Assembly (NCBI GenBank): GCA_050252075.1
Contig: JBFWLP010000006.1
Span: 1-56,958 of the forward strand
Origin: JAAYGT01 sp050252075
Lineage (GTDB): Bacteria; Pseudomonadota; Gammaproteobacteria; Burkholderiales; Burkholderiaceae_B
Direction: 5' to 3'
Length of the DNA: 56,958 nucleotides
Shown piece after piece: positions 23,555-32,233 of the stretch; within the stretch, counting starts at the first letter, position 1; each line of letters begins with the position of its first letter. A program made the translations under genes and the position numbers. Under the pieces are notes generated by a model. The model was not told where the DNA came from, did not search any database, and saw only the letters and a program-made list of their open reading frames with translations.

Positions 23555-25081
23555 ATGACCACCGTCATCAAAGAAGACGATCTGATCCAGTCGGTTGCCG
23601 ATGCCGTTCAGTTCATCAGTTATTACCATCCCGCCGATTACATCCAGCATCTGGCAAGGGCCTACGAGCGTGAGCAGAGTCCGGCCGCCCGCGATGCCAT
23701 TGCGCAGATCCTGACCAACTCGCGCATGTGTGCCGAAGGCCGCCGCCCCATTTGCCAGGATACCGGCATCGTGAACGTTTTCCTGAAGGTGGGTATGGGC
23801 GTTCGCTTCGATACCCGGCGAAGCATGCAGGACTTGTGCGATGAGGGCGTGCGTCAGGGTTACCTGAATCCCGACAACCCCTTGCGCGCCTCGGTGCTCA
23901 GCGATCCGCTGTTCACGCGCAAGAATACCCGTGACAACACGCCCTGTATCGTGAGCGTCGAGCTGGTCGAGGGCGATACCGTCGATGTCCAGGTGTCGGC
24001 CAAAGGCGGCGGTTCCGAGAACAAATCCAAATTCGTCATGCTTAACCCCAGTGACTCGCTGGTCGACTGGGTGCTGAAAACGGTGCCGACCATGGGTGCA
24101 GGCTGGTGTCCGCCCGGCATGCTGGGCATCGGTGTGGGTGGCACAGCCGAGAAAGCCATGCTGATGGCCAAGCAGTCGCTCATGGAAGACATCGACATGT
24201 ACGAGCTTTTGCAGCGTGGCCCGCAAAACAAGCTTGAAGAGCTGCGTATCGAATTGTATGAAAAGGTCAACGCGTTGGGTATCGGTGCTCAGGGTCTGGG
24301 CGGGCTGACCACCGTGCTGGACGTCAAGATCAGTACCTTCCCCACGCATGCCGCCTCCAAGCCGGTAGCCATGATTCCCAACTGCGCCGCCACCCGCCAT
24401 GTGCACTTTGTGCTCGACGGGTCGGGTCCGGCCCACCTTGAACCGCCGGCATTGTCCGAGTGGCCCGATGTGAACTGGGCGCCCGACTACAACAAATCGT
24501 TGCAGGTCGACCTGAACTCCCTCACGAAAGAGCAGGTTGCCAGCTGGAAGCCCGGCCAGACCCTGCTGCTGTCGGGGAAAATGCTGACGGGGCGCGATGC
24601 GGCGCACAAACGTATTCAGGACATGCTCGAGCGCGGCGAGCCGCTGCCGGTCGATTTCACCAACCGCGTTATCTATTATGTGGGCCCGGTGGACCCGGTG
24701 CGCGACGAGGTGGTTGGTCCGGCCGGCCCCACCACCAGCACCCGTATGGACAAGTTCACCGACATGATGCTTGCCCGTACAGGGCTGATCGCCATGATCG
24801 GCAAGGCCGAGCGAGGCCCGGTAGCCATCGAGGCCATTCGTCAGCACGGGTCGGCCTACCTGATGGCGGTGGGCGGCTCGGCGTATCTGGTTTCCAAAGC
24901 GATTCGCGGTGCCCGCGTGGTGGGCTTTGACGACCTGGGCATGGAAGCGATCTACGAGTTCGACGTGAAAGACATGCCGGTGACCGTCGCCGTAGACGCC
25001 CAGGGCAGCTCGGTTCACGATACCGGGCCGCGTGAATGGAAAGCCCGCATTGCGGAAATTCCCCTGGTGCCGGTGAAATAA
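23555..25081 (+). CDS. fumA: Class I (iron-sulfur) fumarate hydratase, possibly also mesaconase
   Basis: This 508-residue class I fumarase hydrates fumarate to malate with a [4Fe-4S] cluster. Candidate cluster ligands are Cys67 (RPICQDTG), Cys185 (AGWCPPGMLGIG) and Cys277 (IPNCAATRHVHF); their spacing (118 and 92 residues) parallels that of E. coli FumA. C-terminal GPTTSTRMDKFTDMM and DVKDMPVTVAVDAQG fit the fumarase beta domain. Start is ATG 23555, with a weak ribosome-binding site. Class I fumarases of E. coli and Burkholderia xenovorans are reported to hydrate mesaconate to (S)-citramalate, and the next two genes are for C5-CoA chemistry, so a mesaconase role is a real possibility. Confidence 0.93.
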   Translation: MTTVIKEDDLIQSVADAVQFISYYHPADYIQHLARAYEREQSPAARDAIAQILTNSRMCAEGRRPICQDTGIVNVFLKVGMGVRFDTRRSMQDLCDEGVRQGYLNPDNPLRASVLSDPLFTRKNTRDNTPCIVSVELVEGDTVDVQVSAKGGGSENKSKFVMLNPSDSLVDWVLKTVPTMGAGWCPPGMLGIGVGGTAEKAMLMAKQSLMEDIDMYELLQRGPQNKLEELRIELYEKVNALGIGAQGLGGLTTVLDVKISTFPTHAASKPVAMIPNCAATRHVHFVLDGSGPAHLEPPALSEWPDVNWAPDYNKSLQVDLNSLTKEQVASWKPGQTLLLSGKMLTGRDAAHKRIQDMLERGEPLPVDFTNRVIYYVGPVDPVRDEVVGPAGPTTSTRMDKFTDMMLARTGLIAMIGKAERGPVAIEAIRQHGSAYLMAVGGSAYLVSKAIRGARVVGFDDLGMEAIYEFDVKDMPVTVAVDAQGSSVHDTGPREWKARIAEIPLVPVK

Positions 25082-25133
25082 CCGTTTGCCCGCACACCAA
25101 CGGCCGAATACGGCCTGAATCACAGGAGCATCA

Positions 25134-25970
25134 ATGACTACCGTGGATTTCAACGAATGGATAGGCCGTCAGGATACATGCGACGACGCGATAGACCTTG
25201 GCCATGTCATGAAAGTAGGGCTAAGCATCGACCAGGCCGCGCCCGGGCCCGGCGACATCCTGCCGCCGCTGTGGCATTGGTGTTTTTTTGTGAATGCCTT
25301 TCCGTACGACCAGTTGGGGCGCGACGGTCACCCTACGCGTAATGGCTTCCTGCCCCCGGCCGGCGATTTGAATCGTATGTGGGCCGGCGGGCGCGTGCAG
25401 TTCGTGCACCCGTTGCGCGTGGGTGTTCCCGCCCGCAGGCAGTCCACCCTGAAGCATATTGTCCAGAAGCAAGGCAAAACCGGGAAACTGCTGTTCCTGA
25501 CCGTTCAGCACGATTACACCCAGGATGCCGTGCTGTGTGTTTCCGAAGAGCAGGATATCGTCTACCGCGAGCCTACGCCGCCCAAGCTGCAAGGCACCAC
25601 ACCGGCCCCGCAGGCACAGTGGTCCACAACCGTATCGCCTTCTGCGGTCATGCTGTTTCGCTATTCGGCGGTAACCTTCAACGGTCACCGCATTCACTAC
25701 GATTATCCGTATGTCACGCAGGTCGAAGGCTATCCCGGCCTGGTGGTTCACGGCCCCATGATCGCCACACTCATGTGCCAGGCGTTTACGCAGGCCCACC
25801 CCGACAAACGCATCACTTCGTTCAATTACCGGGGGGTGCGACCCCTGGTCGCTCCCGCGCCGTTTCAGGCGGCCGGCACCCTGACCGGTGAAAACACGGC
25901 CAGCGTGTGGGCGGAACAAGACGGCACGCTGGCTCATCAGGGCGAGCTTACATTTGAACGGAAAGCGTAG
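25134..25970 (+). CDS. MaoC-like hydratase, mesaconyl-C4-CoA/itaconyl-CoA hydratase type
   Basis: This 278-residue double-hotdog protein has an N-terminal FAS1-like dehydratase half (MWAGGRVQFVHPLRVG) and a C-terminal half with RIHYDYPYVTQVEGYPG followed by LVVHGPMIATLM, where the Asp and His of the hydratase II motif are visible. This pattern matches mesaconyl-C4-CoA hydratases and the itaconyl-CoA hydratase Ich, which interconvert mesaconyl/itaconyl-CoA and citramalyl-CoA. CAGGAG precedes ATG 25134, 52 bases after the fumarase gene. Co-occurrence with a CitE-like lyase directly downstream supports the assignment; the true substrate is inferred. Confidence 0.82.
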   Translation: MTTVDFNEWIGRQDTCDDAIDLGHVMKVGLSIDQAAPGPGDILPPLWHWCFFVNAFPYDQLGRDGHPTRNGFLPPAGDLNRMWAGGRVQFVHPLRVGVPARRQSTLKHIVQKQGKTGKLLFLTVQHDYTQDAVLCVSEEQDIVYREPTPPKLQGTTPAPQAQWSTTVSPSAVMLFRYSAVTFNGHRIHYDYPYVTQVEGYPGLVVHGPMIATLMCQAFTQAHPDKRITSFNYRGVRPLVAPAPFQAAGTLTGENTASVWAEQDGTLAHQGELTFERKA

Positions 25971-26002
25971 CGGCAACACAGTACTAAAAAGGAAAAAATC
26001 CG

Positions 26003-26824
26003 ATGTCAGCAGACTCGATGGTGCGGTCGCTTTTGTTTGTGCCCGCCTCACGTCCCGATCGTTTCGGGAAGGCCCTGGCGGCCGGCGCCGACGGCGTCAT
26101 TATTGATCTGGAAGACGCCGTGCAGGCCGATGCGAAACTGTCGGCCCGTGCGGCGGTTGCCGATTTCCTGGCGGCGAATCCAGGGTCGTCGGTCATGGTT
26201 CGGATCAATGGTGCGGCGACGCCCTGGTTCAACGACGATATCGCCATGTGTGCAAAGCTCGACGGTGTGCAGGCCATTGTGTTGCCGAAAACCGAATCGC
26301 CCGGGCAGATCGATCGGGTGGCGCAAACCGGCAAGCCGGTATTGCCCATTATTGAAAGCACCCGCGGGGTGCTGGCACTGCCGCAGCTGGCAGCCTGCCG
26401 TGGCGTGATGCGTTTCTCGTTCGGCTACCTTGATCTTATGCTGCAAACGGGAACAACCCCCGATACGGCCGGGGCGCGCGTGCTGCTGGACCACATTCGC
26501 TGCCAGCTGCTATTGCACAGTGCGGCAAACCAGCTCATGCCGCCGCTCGACGGGGTGTATGCCGATTTTGCCAATGAAGACGGCTTGCGTTCGCTGACCA
26601 TCCAGGTGCGCGACATGGGTTTCGGCGGCTTGCTGTGCATACACCCGAAGCAGGTGGCGGTGGTGAATCAGGTGTATGCGCCTTCGCCGGCGCAGCTCGA
26701 CTGGGCGCGCCGCGTGGTGGCGGTGGCCGACGATACCGGTTCCATGGCATTTCAGGTCGACGGGAAAATGGTCGATGCGCCCGTCATTGAGCGGGCCCGG
26801 CGATTGCTGATACAGGCCGGCTAG
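26003..26824 (+). CDS. HpcH/HpaI aldolase/CitE-family lyase, citramalyl-CoA lyase candidate
   Basis: This 273-residue TIM-barrel lyase resembles stand-alone CitE-like proteins. It has LLFVPASRPDRFGKAL at the CoA-binding start, VIIDLEDAV, MVRINGAATPW, the metal-binding Glu in LPIIESTRG, the Asp in FGYLDLML, and CIHPKQV near the C-terminus. Such proteins cleave (S)- or (R)-citramalyl-CoA or malyl-CoA to acetyl-CoA plus pyruvate or glyoxylate. Genes for citryl-subunit partners (citD/citF) are absent, so it is not a citrate lyase subunit. It follows the MaoC gene by 32 bases with AAAAAGGA upstream. Its stop overlaps the convergent folK stop. Confidence 0.85.
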   Translation: MSADSMVRSLLFVPASRPDRFGKALAAGADGVIIDLEDAVQADAKLSARAAVADFLAANPGSSVMVRINGAATPWFNDDIAMCAKLDGVQAIVLPKTESPGQIDRVAQTGKPVLPIIESTRGVLALPQLAACRGVMRFSFGYLDLMLQTGTTPDTAGARVLLDHIRCQLLLHSAANQLMPPLDGVYADFANEDGLRSLTIQVRDMGFGGLLCIHPKQVAVVNQVYAPSPAQLDWARRVVAVADDTGSMAFQVDGKMVDAPVIERARRLLIQAG

Positions 26825-27342
26825 GCGGGATTCATTCGTTGCACACGCTGGTCGCTGCAGGCGGCCAGCCATTGGCCTAGTGTCTTTCCATACAGCGTCA
26901 GCTGCGGTTCCAGTTCGGCCAGCGGGGCAAGTACGAAGGCCCGTTGATGCATGCGCGGGTGCGGGACAGTCAGTTCGTCATCGTGGATTTGTGCATCGCC
27001 GTACAACAAGATGTCCAGGTCAAGTGTTCGCGGGGCATTCCGGTAGGGCCGTTCGCGACCGTGATCGCGCTCGATAGCCTGCAATGCCCGCAGCAGCGCA
27101 TGCGCCGTCAGTTCGGTTTCCAGACGCACCACCGCATTCACGTAATCGGGGCCGCTCGATTGCACCGGCGCCGTGGAATAAAAGCGGGAGCTCTGCACGT
27201 GCTGTACGCCCGGCAATGCTTTCAGCTTTTCAATAGCCTGGTGTAACGCGGGCAGCGGTTCCCCCAGGTTTGCTCCCAGACCCAGGAAAACCGTGACGGG
27301 CCTGGTGGCAAGGCCGGTGTCAGTGCTGGCCATGGCCGGCAT
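26821..27342 (-). CDS. folK: 6-hydroxymethyl-7,8-dihydropterin pyrophosphokinase FolK
   Basis: This 173-residue HPPK of folate synthesis has VFLGLGANLGEP, the pterin/ATP loop RPYRNAPRTLDLDILLYG and the PHPRMHQRAFVLAPL motif. ATG 27342 lies within the end of pcnB (23-base overlap). A second ATG at 27333 would still overlap and leave a shorter pre-domain tail; either could be used. Adjacent pcnB-folK is common in proteobacteria. Confidence 0.93.
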   Translation of the reverse strand: MPAMASTDTGLATRPVTVFLGLGANLGEPLPALHQAIEKLKALPGVQHVQSSRFYSTAPVQSSGPDYVNAVVRLETELTAHALLRALQAIERDHGRERPYRNAPRTLDLDILLYGDAQIHDDELTVPHPRMHQRAFVLAPLAELEPQLTLYGKTLGQWLAACSDQRVQRMNPA

Positions 27343-28678
27343 CGGGGCGGGTTCGCGGCCGGCGGCGGTTCGTTCTGCGGCGTGTCGCGGGGCCGGTTGA
27401 GCGTTTTTGGGCCTGATAGCTTTGAATCATGTCGGCACGCAGTGCGTCGTCGGCATTGGCCAGGTCCATCCACCACTGCGCCTGTACGCTGTCCACTTCC
27501 TTGGCCGCCGCCCGAAGCTGAAGGAAATCGACCGCCGCCCGGAACCGGGGCTGCTCGATCAGGCGCCAGATGGCTTTGGGTGTGACGCGCTCAAACCGGG
27601 CTTGCATGAACCAGATTTCGCGCATGTCCGACTGAAAGCGCCTTTGAATGGCCAGCTTGGTGGTTTGCTCGTCTATTACCGAGTCGGCGGCGCTGACCAG
27701 GGCCTGGGCCGGGGGTTCTCCCTGGCTGCTCAGCGCCTGCCAGCGCTTGTAAACCAGCTTCCACAGCAGTGCAGCAAACAAAAAGCTGGGGCTGACGGTT
27801 TTACCGGAGCGCACACGCGCATCGGTGCGTTCCAGTGCAAGGTCTACGAACGCTTCACCGCCGTCGTCGCTGAAAATGATATCAATGAGCGGAATGAGCC
27901 CCCGGTGCAGCCCGACCTCGCGCATTTTTCGCAGGCAGGCCATTGCCTGACCGCAGGTGAGCAGCTTCAGGATTTCGTCGAACAGACGCGAGGCGGGAAC
28001 GTTTTCGATCAGGCCGGCCAACTGGGCAATGGGTTCGCGCGTTGCCGGGTCGAGGGTGCCGTCCAGCTTGGCGGCGAACCGCAAGGCGCGAAGCATGCGC
28101 ACCGGGTCTTCACGGTAGCGCTGCTCGGGGTTGCCGATCATTCGAACGATGCGTTTCTTCAGATCGGCGACGCCGTTGTGGTAGTCGATGACTTCTTCGG
28201 TGAGCGGGTCGTAATAAAGCGCATTCAGTGTGAAGTCGCGGCGGGCGGCGTCTTCCAGCTGTGAACCGAACAGATTGTCGCGCAGGATTCGTCCGTGTTC
28301 ATCGGTGTGTTCATCGCCGTTGGCATTGGCCCGAAATGTCGAGGTTTCAATGATTTCCTGCCCGAACACCACATGCACGAGCTGAAACCGTTTGCCTATG
28401 ATCCGCGCCCGACGGAACAACGGGCGAATCTGGTTGGGTGTGGCGTTCGTGGCGACGTCGAAGTCTTTCGGTTCCAGCCCCACGATCAGATCGCGTACGG
28501 CCCCGCCCACGATGTAGGCCTCGTAGCCTTCGTGACGCAGCACTTCGCACACTTTGATCGCATGCCTGGACACTTTGCGCCGGTCTATTCCGTGCTTTTC
28601 GGGGCCAAGACGCAGCGGCCCGCGCGCCTTGGGGGTAAACAGTCGTCCGACAAAGGTTTTTATTGTTTCTGTAAGCAT
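27320..28678 (-). CDS. pcnB: Poly(A) polymerase PcnB
   Basis: This 452-residue class II nucleotidyltransferase-family enzyme polyadenylates RNA 3' ends for decay. The head domain has GGAVRDLIVGLEPKDFDVATNA-type sequence with the DxD pair (DFDVAT), the neck has RYREDPVRMLRALRFAAKL, and the tail is strongly basic (RRRTNRRRPRTR). ATG 28678 (MLTETIK) gives the normal length. It is downstream of the HAD phosphatase by 10 bases. A tRNA CCA-adding enzyme is less likely given the basic C-terminus and neck length. Confidence 0.92.
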   Translation of the reverse strand: MLTETIKTFVGRLFTPKARGPLRLGPEKHGIDRRKVSRHAIKVCEVLRHEGYEAYIVGGAVRDLIVGLEPKDFDVATNATPNQIRPLFRRARIIGKRFQLVHVVFGQEIIETSTFRANANGDEHTDEHGRILRDNLFGSQLEDAARRDFTLNALYYDPLTEEVIDYHNGVADLKKRIVRMIGNPEQRYREDPVRMLRALRFAAKLDGTLDPATREPIAQLAGLIENVPASRLFDEILKLLTCGQAMACLRKMREVGLHRGLIPLIDIIFSDDGGEAFVDLALERTDARVRSGKTVSPSFLFAALLWKLVYKRWQALSSQGEPPAQALVSAADSVIDEQTTKLAIQRRFQSDMREIWFMQARFERVTPKAIWRLIEQPRFRAAVDFLQLRAAAKEVDSVQAQWWMDLANADDALRADMIQSYQAQKRSTGPATRRRTNRRRPRTRPDAGHGQH

Positions 28679-28688
28679 GGCCGGTATT

Positions 28689-29390
28689 TTAAGACTTTGC
28701 GTCCTGCATGTCCTTGAACAGGTCAAGAATTTTCCATCCGCGCTCGCCGGCGATGGTACGAAGCTTGTCGCTGGGGTTGGTGGCCACCGGATGAGTGACG
28801 TATTCCAGCAGGGGAAGATCGTTGGTGGAGTCGCTGTAAAAGTACGAGGCCTCGAAGTCGGTCGGCGAGAGCTGCATGGACGCCAGCCATTCGTTGACCC
28901 GGATCACCTTGCCCGCCTGAAAGCTGGGGACACCCTGGATCCGACCGGTGTAACGGCCCGCCGCACGCTCAGGCACTGTGGCAATCAGGTGGGGAATGCC
29001 GAATGCCCGGGCGATGGGTGCCGTCACAAATTCGTTGGTTGCCGTCACAATGGCACACAGGTCCCCTTGCTCGGCATGGCGGGCCACCAGCGCCTTGGCG
29101 CTGGGAAGAATGGCCGGCCGCACCACTTCGGCCATGAATTCTTCATGCCACTGGGCCAGATCGAAGGGTGAGGCTTCGCGCAGCAGGCCCAGCATGAACT
29201 CGGCGGCTTGTTCGGCGGTGAGATCGCCGGCGTTGTAGCGCGCCATCAGTTCGTCGTTGCGCCGCTGTGCCTGAGCCGGATCGCCTGCGCGACCGGTGCG
29301 GGCAAGGTAATCGGCCCATTGGTAATCGCTGTCCAGCGGCAACAAGGTGTGGTCTAAATCGAATAAGGCCAAACGTTTGGCTGACGTCAT
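28689..29390 (-). CDS. HAD-IB family phosphatase (SerB-like)
   Basis: This is a 233-residue HAD hydrolase. Motif I is LFDLDHTLLP (nucleophile and acid Asp), motif II lies in IVTATNEF, and motif IV in YFYSDSTNDLPLL. The cap region is helical as in the HAD-IB subfamily that includes phosphoserine phosphatase and related proteins found beside hda and pcnB in betaproteobacteria. The substrate is not identifiable from sequence. The start ATG overlaps the hda stop by 4 bases. Confidence 0.85.
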   Translation of the reverse strand: MTSAKRLALFDLDHTLLPLDSDYQWADYLARTGRAGDPAQAQRRNDELMARYNAGDLTAEQAAEFMLGLLREASPFDLAQWHEEFMAEVVRPAILPSAKALVARHAEQGDLCAIVTATNEFVTAPIARAFGIPHLIATVPERAAGRYTGRIQGVPSFQAGKVIRVNEWLASMQLSPTDFEASYFYSDSTNDLPLLEYVTHPVATNPSDKLRTIAGERGWKILDLFKDMQDAKS

Positions 29391-30100
29391 GGGGATTCCA
29401 TCGAGGTTGAATAAGGTTGGGCGTTCGATGCCAGAAGGTCTTTCACAAGAGGAAGCGTGATGGCCCGATGCTTTTCAAGCGAATAGCGGTCGAGTGAATC
29501 GATCAGGGCGGTAAGCTGGCCCATGTCGCGGGCGTAATGCGTCATTACCCAGTTCAGCACATCGGGAGCCAGCGTCAACCCGCGGTCGGCGGCCCGCCGG
29601 TGCAGAGCCTGCACGCGTTCGTCGTCGGAAAGTTGCTCCAGCCGGAACACCAGATCCCATCCCAGGCGGGTGCGAAGGTCTTCGCGCACGGGCATTGCCA
29701 CGGGCGACAAGGGGCCGGAAACGAAAAGGGCAAAGGCCGATGATGAATTCGCCTGGGCTCGCCAGCGGTTGTAAAGCGCAAACAGCCCGGCCTGGCCTGA
29801 GGCATCGAGCCGGTCAACGTCGTCGACGGCCACGCGCACGGCCTCCAGGCTTTCCCGGGTGGCGAACTCCAGAAGGTCGGGGCCGGGGCTTTGCGGGCCA
29901 AAGTAGCGGCCGTCGGGCAAATGTGCGATTGCCTGCAACAGGTGGCTGCGGCCGCATCCTCGCGAGCCCCAGACGTAAACGGCCCGGCCGGGCGGGCAGG
30001 TGCATATTGCCTGCACGGCGGCGGCATTGGCGCCGACAACGAAGTTATCGAGAGTGGGGGGCGACGGCAGGAGCAGATCCAGTAGCAGTTGCTGATTCAT
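29387..30100 (-). CDS. hda: DnaA regulatory inactivator Hda
   Basis: This 237-residue DnaA-related AAA+ protein works with the DNA-loaded sliding clamp to stimulate DnaA-ATP hydrolysis and prevent re-initiation. The clamp-binding-like N-terminus MNQQLLLDLLLPSP is present. The Walker A is the Hda-type variant GSRGCGRSHLLQ, in which Lys is replaced by Arg, followed by Walker B VAVDDVDRL. There is no DnaA domain IV, so it is not DnaA. It is divergent from purM across 136 bases and heads the hda-HAD-pcnB-folK string. Confidence 0.9.
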   Translation of the reverse strand: MNQQLLLDLLLPSPPTLDNFVVGANAAAVQAICTCPPGRAVYVWGSRGCGRSHLLQAIAHLPDGRYFGPQSPGPDLLEFATRESLEAVRVAVDDVDRLDASGQAGLFALYNRWRAQANSSSAFALFVSGPLSPVAMPVREDLRTRLGWDLVFRLEQLSDDERVQALHRRAADRGLTLAPDVLNWVMTHYARDMGQLTALIDSLDRYSLEKHRAITLPLVKDLLASNAQPYSTSMESP

Positions 30101-30236
30101 GCGCTAAGTTCGTGCCTGGCGGTGCGGGCATTTCCGGGGCGGGGTGTAAGAGTCGTGCCAAAGGCGGTGTTCATCGTAAAATTCAACTTGCTATTTTATT
30201 CAACCCGCAATTCTTGCATATCCAACGGCGTTTCTC

Positions 30237-31286
30237 ATGACAAACACATCATCCACTCCTTTGACCTACCGAGACGCAGGCGTCGATATCGACGCGGGTG
30301 ACGCACTGGTTGATCGTATCAAACCGCTGGCCGCCCGTACCATGCGCCCGGGAGTGATGGCCGGTATCGGTGGTTTCGGTGCGCTCTTCGAAGTGCCTGC
30401 CCATCTGAAGCAGCCTGTACTGGTTTCCGGTACCGATGGGGTGGGAACCAAGCTCAGGCTGGCCTTCGAGTGGAATCGTCACGATACGGTAGGCATCGAT
30501 CTGGTGGCCATGAGTGTAAATGACATTTTGGTTCAGGGTGCCGAGCCGCTGTATTTTCTTGATTATTTTGCCTGCGGCAAGCTGTCGGTCGACACGGCCG
30601 CCGCCGTGGTCGGCGGCATTGCAAAGGGATGCGAGCTGGCCGGCTGCGCCCTTATCGGGGGCGAAACCGCCGAGATGCCCGGCATGTATCCCGACGGCGA
30701 ATACGACCTGGCGGGCTTCGCCGTGGGCGCCGTGGAAAAGGCGGACATCATCGACGGCAAATCCATTGTTGCGGGCGATGTGGTGCTGGGGCTGGCCTCC
30801 AGCGGCGCGCATTCGAATGGTTTTTCGCTGTTGCGCAAGATTCTTGCGCACGCCAACGCGCGCCCCGAGCAGGAGCTTGCCGGGCGTACGCTGGGCGATG
30901 TGGTCATGGAACCCACCCGTATTTACGTGAAGTCGGTGCTGGCCGCGCTCAGTGCCCACGGCACGGCGATCAAGGGGCTGGCCCATATCACCGGGGGCGG
31001 CTTGCTGGACAACGTGCCGCGCATTCTGCAGCCCGGGCTCGCGGCGCGTCTGCACCGCGACGCCTGGCAGATGCCCGAGCTGTTCCGCTGGTTGCAGCAG
31101 AACGGCCATGTGGCCGATACCGAAATGCACCGGGTGTTCAACTGCGGTATCGGCATGGTGGTCGTGGTTCCGGCCGATCGTGCCGATGCGGTATCCGCCA
31201 CGCTGGCAGGCCTGGGAGAGCAGGTTTACCGCCTTGGCGAAATCACAACCCAGGCAAAGGGCGCTCCACAGACTGTTGTCGTCTAG
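30237..31286 (+). CDS. purM: Phosphoribosylformylglycinamidine cyclo-ligase PurM
   Basis: This 349-residue enzyme makes aminoimidazole ribonucleotide in purine synthesis. Standard PurM sequence is visible: YRDAGVDIDAGDALV, GTDGVGTKL, DLVAMSVNDILVQGAEPL, GGETAEMPGMY and the C-terminal AHITGGGLLDNVPR. It is a single-gene unit; its stop codon overlaps the convergent miaA stop. Confidence 0.95.
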   Translation: MTNTSSTPLTYRDAGVDIDAGDALVDRIKPLAARTMRPGVMAGIGGFGALFEVPAHLKQPVLVSGTDGVGTKLRLAFEWNRHDTVGIDLVAMSVNDILVQGAEPLYFLDYFACGKLSVDTAAAVVGGIAKGCELAGCALIGGETAEMPGMYPDGEYDLAGFAVGAVEKADIIDGKSIVAGDVVLGLASSGAHSNGFSLLRKILAHANARPEQELAGRTLGDVVMEPTRIYVKSVLAALSAHGTAIKGLAHITGGGLLDNVPRILQPGLAARLHRDAWQMPELFRWLQQNGHVADTEMHRVFNCGIGMVVVVPADRADAVSATLAGLGEQVYRLGEITTQAKGAPQTVVV

Positions 31287-32233
31287 ACGCCGGCTTTCCA
31301 GTACCTTTGTGCAATTTCCGACACCTGGCGCACCGCATCGGGCGCCAGGCAGTCGATCACATGACGCTCGGGAATCGAGCGCAGCCAGGTCAGCTGGCGC
31401 TTGGCCAGCTGCCGGGTGGCCGCAATGGCTTGCTCGACCGCCTGGTCCAGGGGTACATGCCCTTCCAGATAATCCCACAGCTGGCGGTAACCCACGCACC
31501 GTATTGACGGCAGGCCGGTGTGCAAATCGCCGCGCCGGTACAAGGCGGTTACTTCGTCGAGCAAGCCCTGTCCCATCATCAGCCGATAACGCTGGGCGAT
31601 CCGGTCATGCAATTGTCGTCGCTCGGAGGGCTCCAGGCTGATGGTTACGAACCGGTAGGGGGCGGGGCGGCTGCTGGCTTGCCTGAGCCAGGCGGATAAC
31701 GGCGTGTTGCTCAGCCGGTAAACCTCGAGTGCCCGCTGCAGGCGCTGGCTGTCGTTGGGTGCCAGACGGGCAGCGGTTTCGGGGTCGACGGCGGCCAGTT
31801 CGGCGTGCAGTGCCGGCCAGCCTTTGGATTGCGCTTCGGCCTCAAGCTGCCGCCGGATGTCCGGGTTGGCGCCGGGCAGGTCGTTCAGCCCCTCGCGCAA
31901 GGCCTTGTAATACAGAAGTGTGCCTCCGCTGAGCAGAGGCAGCTTGCCACGGTGCAGAATGTCGGCAATGGCGGCGTTGGCGTCACGCTCGAACTCGGCA
32001 GCCGAGTAGGACTGGGCCGGATCGCGGATGTCAATCAGATGGTGCCGCACGCCGGCCAGCTCGCTTTCCGATGGCTTGGCGGTTCCGATGCTCATGCCGC
32101 GGTAGATCGTGGCCGAGTCCATGGCAATGATTTCGATGGGCCATTGTCGGGCGATGGCAAAGGTTGCCGCACTTTTGCCCGAGGCAGTCGGGCCGGTCAG
32201 GCAAATGACCGGCGGGTTGTCGGCGATGGTCAT
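31283..32233 (-). CDS. miaA: tRNA dimethylallyltransferase MiaA
   Basis: This 316-residue enzyme transfers a dimethylallyl group to A37 of tRNAs reading UNN codons. The P-loop GPTASGKS, MDSATIYRGMSIGTAKP, HHLIDI and the C-terminal QLAKRQLTWLR are all present. ATG 32233 overlaps the mutL stop (ATGA). The mutL-miaA order is conserved in many proteobacteria, where hfq often follows; here purM converges instead. Confidence 0.95.
   Translation of the reverse strand: MTIADNPPVICLTGPTASGKSAATFAIARQWPIEIIAMDSATIYRGMSIGTAKPSESELAGVRHHLIDIRDPAQSYSAAEFERDANAAIADILHRGKLPLLSGGTLLYYKALREGLNDLPGANPDIRRQLEAEAQSKGWPALHAELAAVDPETAARLAPNDSQRLQRALEVYRLSNTPLSAWLRQASSRPAPYRFVTISLEPSERRQLHDRIAQRYRLMMGQGLLDEVTALYRRGDLHTGLPSIRCVGYRQLWDYLEGHVPLDQAVEQAIAATRQLAKRQLTWLRSIPERHVIDCLAPDAVRQVSEIAQRYWKAGV

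Noticed and set aside
23510..25153. 547-codon open frame antisense to the fumarase gene
   Set aside because: It has the His/Gln/Arg-rich composition typical of the frame opposite GC-rich genes, and the sense strand encodes a clear class I fumarase.
30145..30160. Sigma-54-like element (TGGCACG, 4 bases, TTACA) on the minus strand before hda
   Set aside because: The essential -12 GC dinucleotide is AC, and hda is not known to need sigma-54; a chance match is likely.
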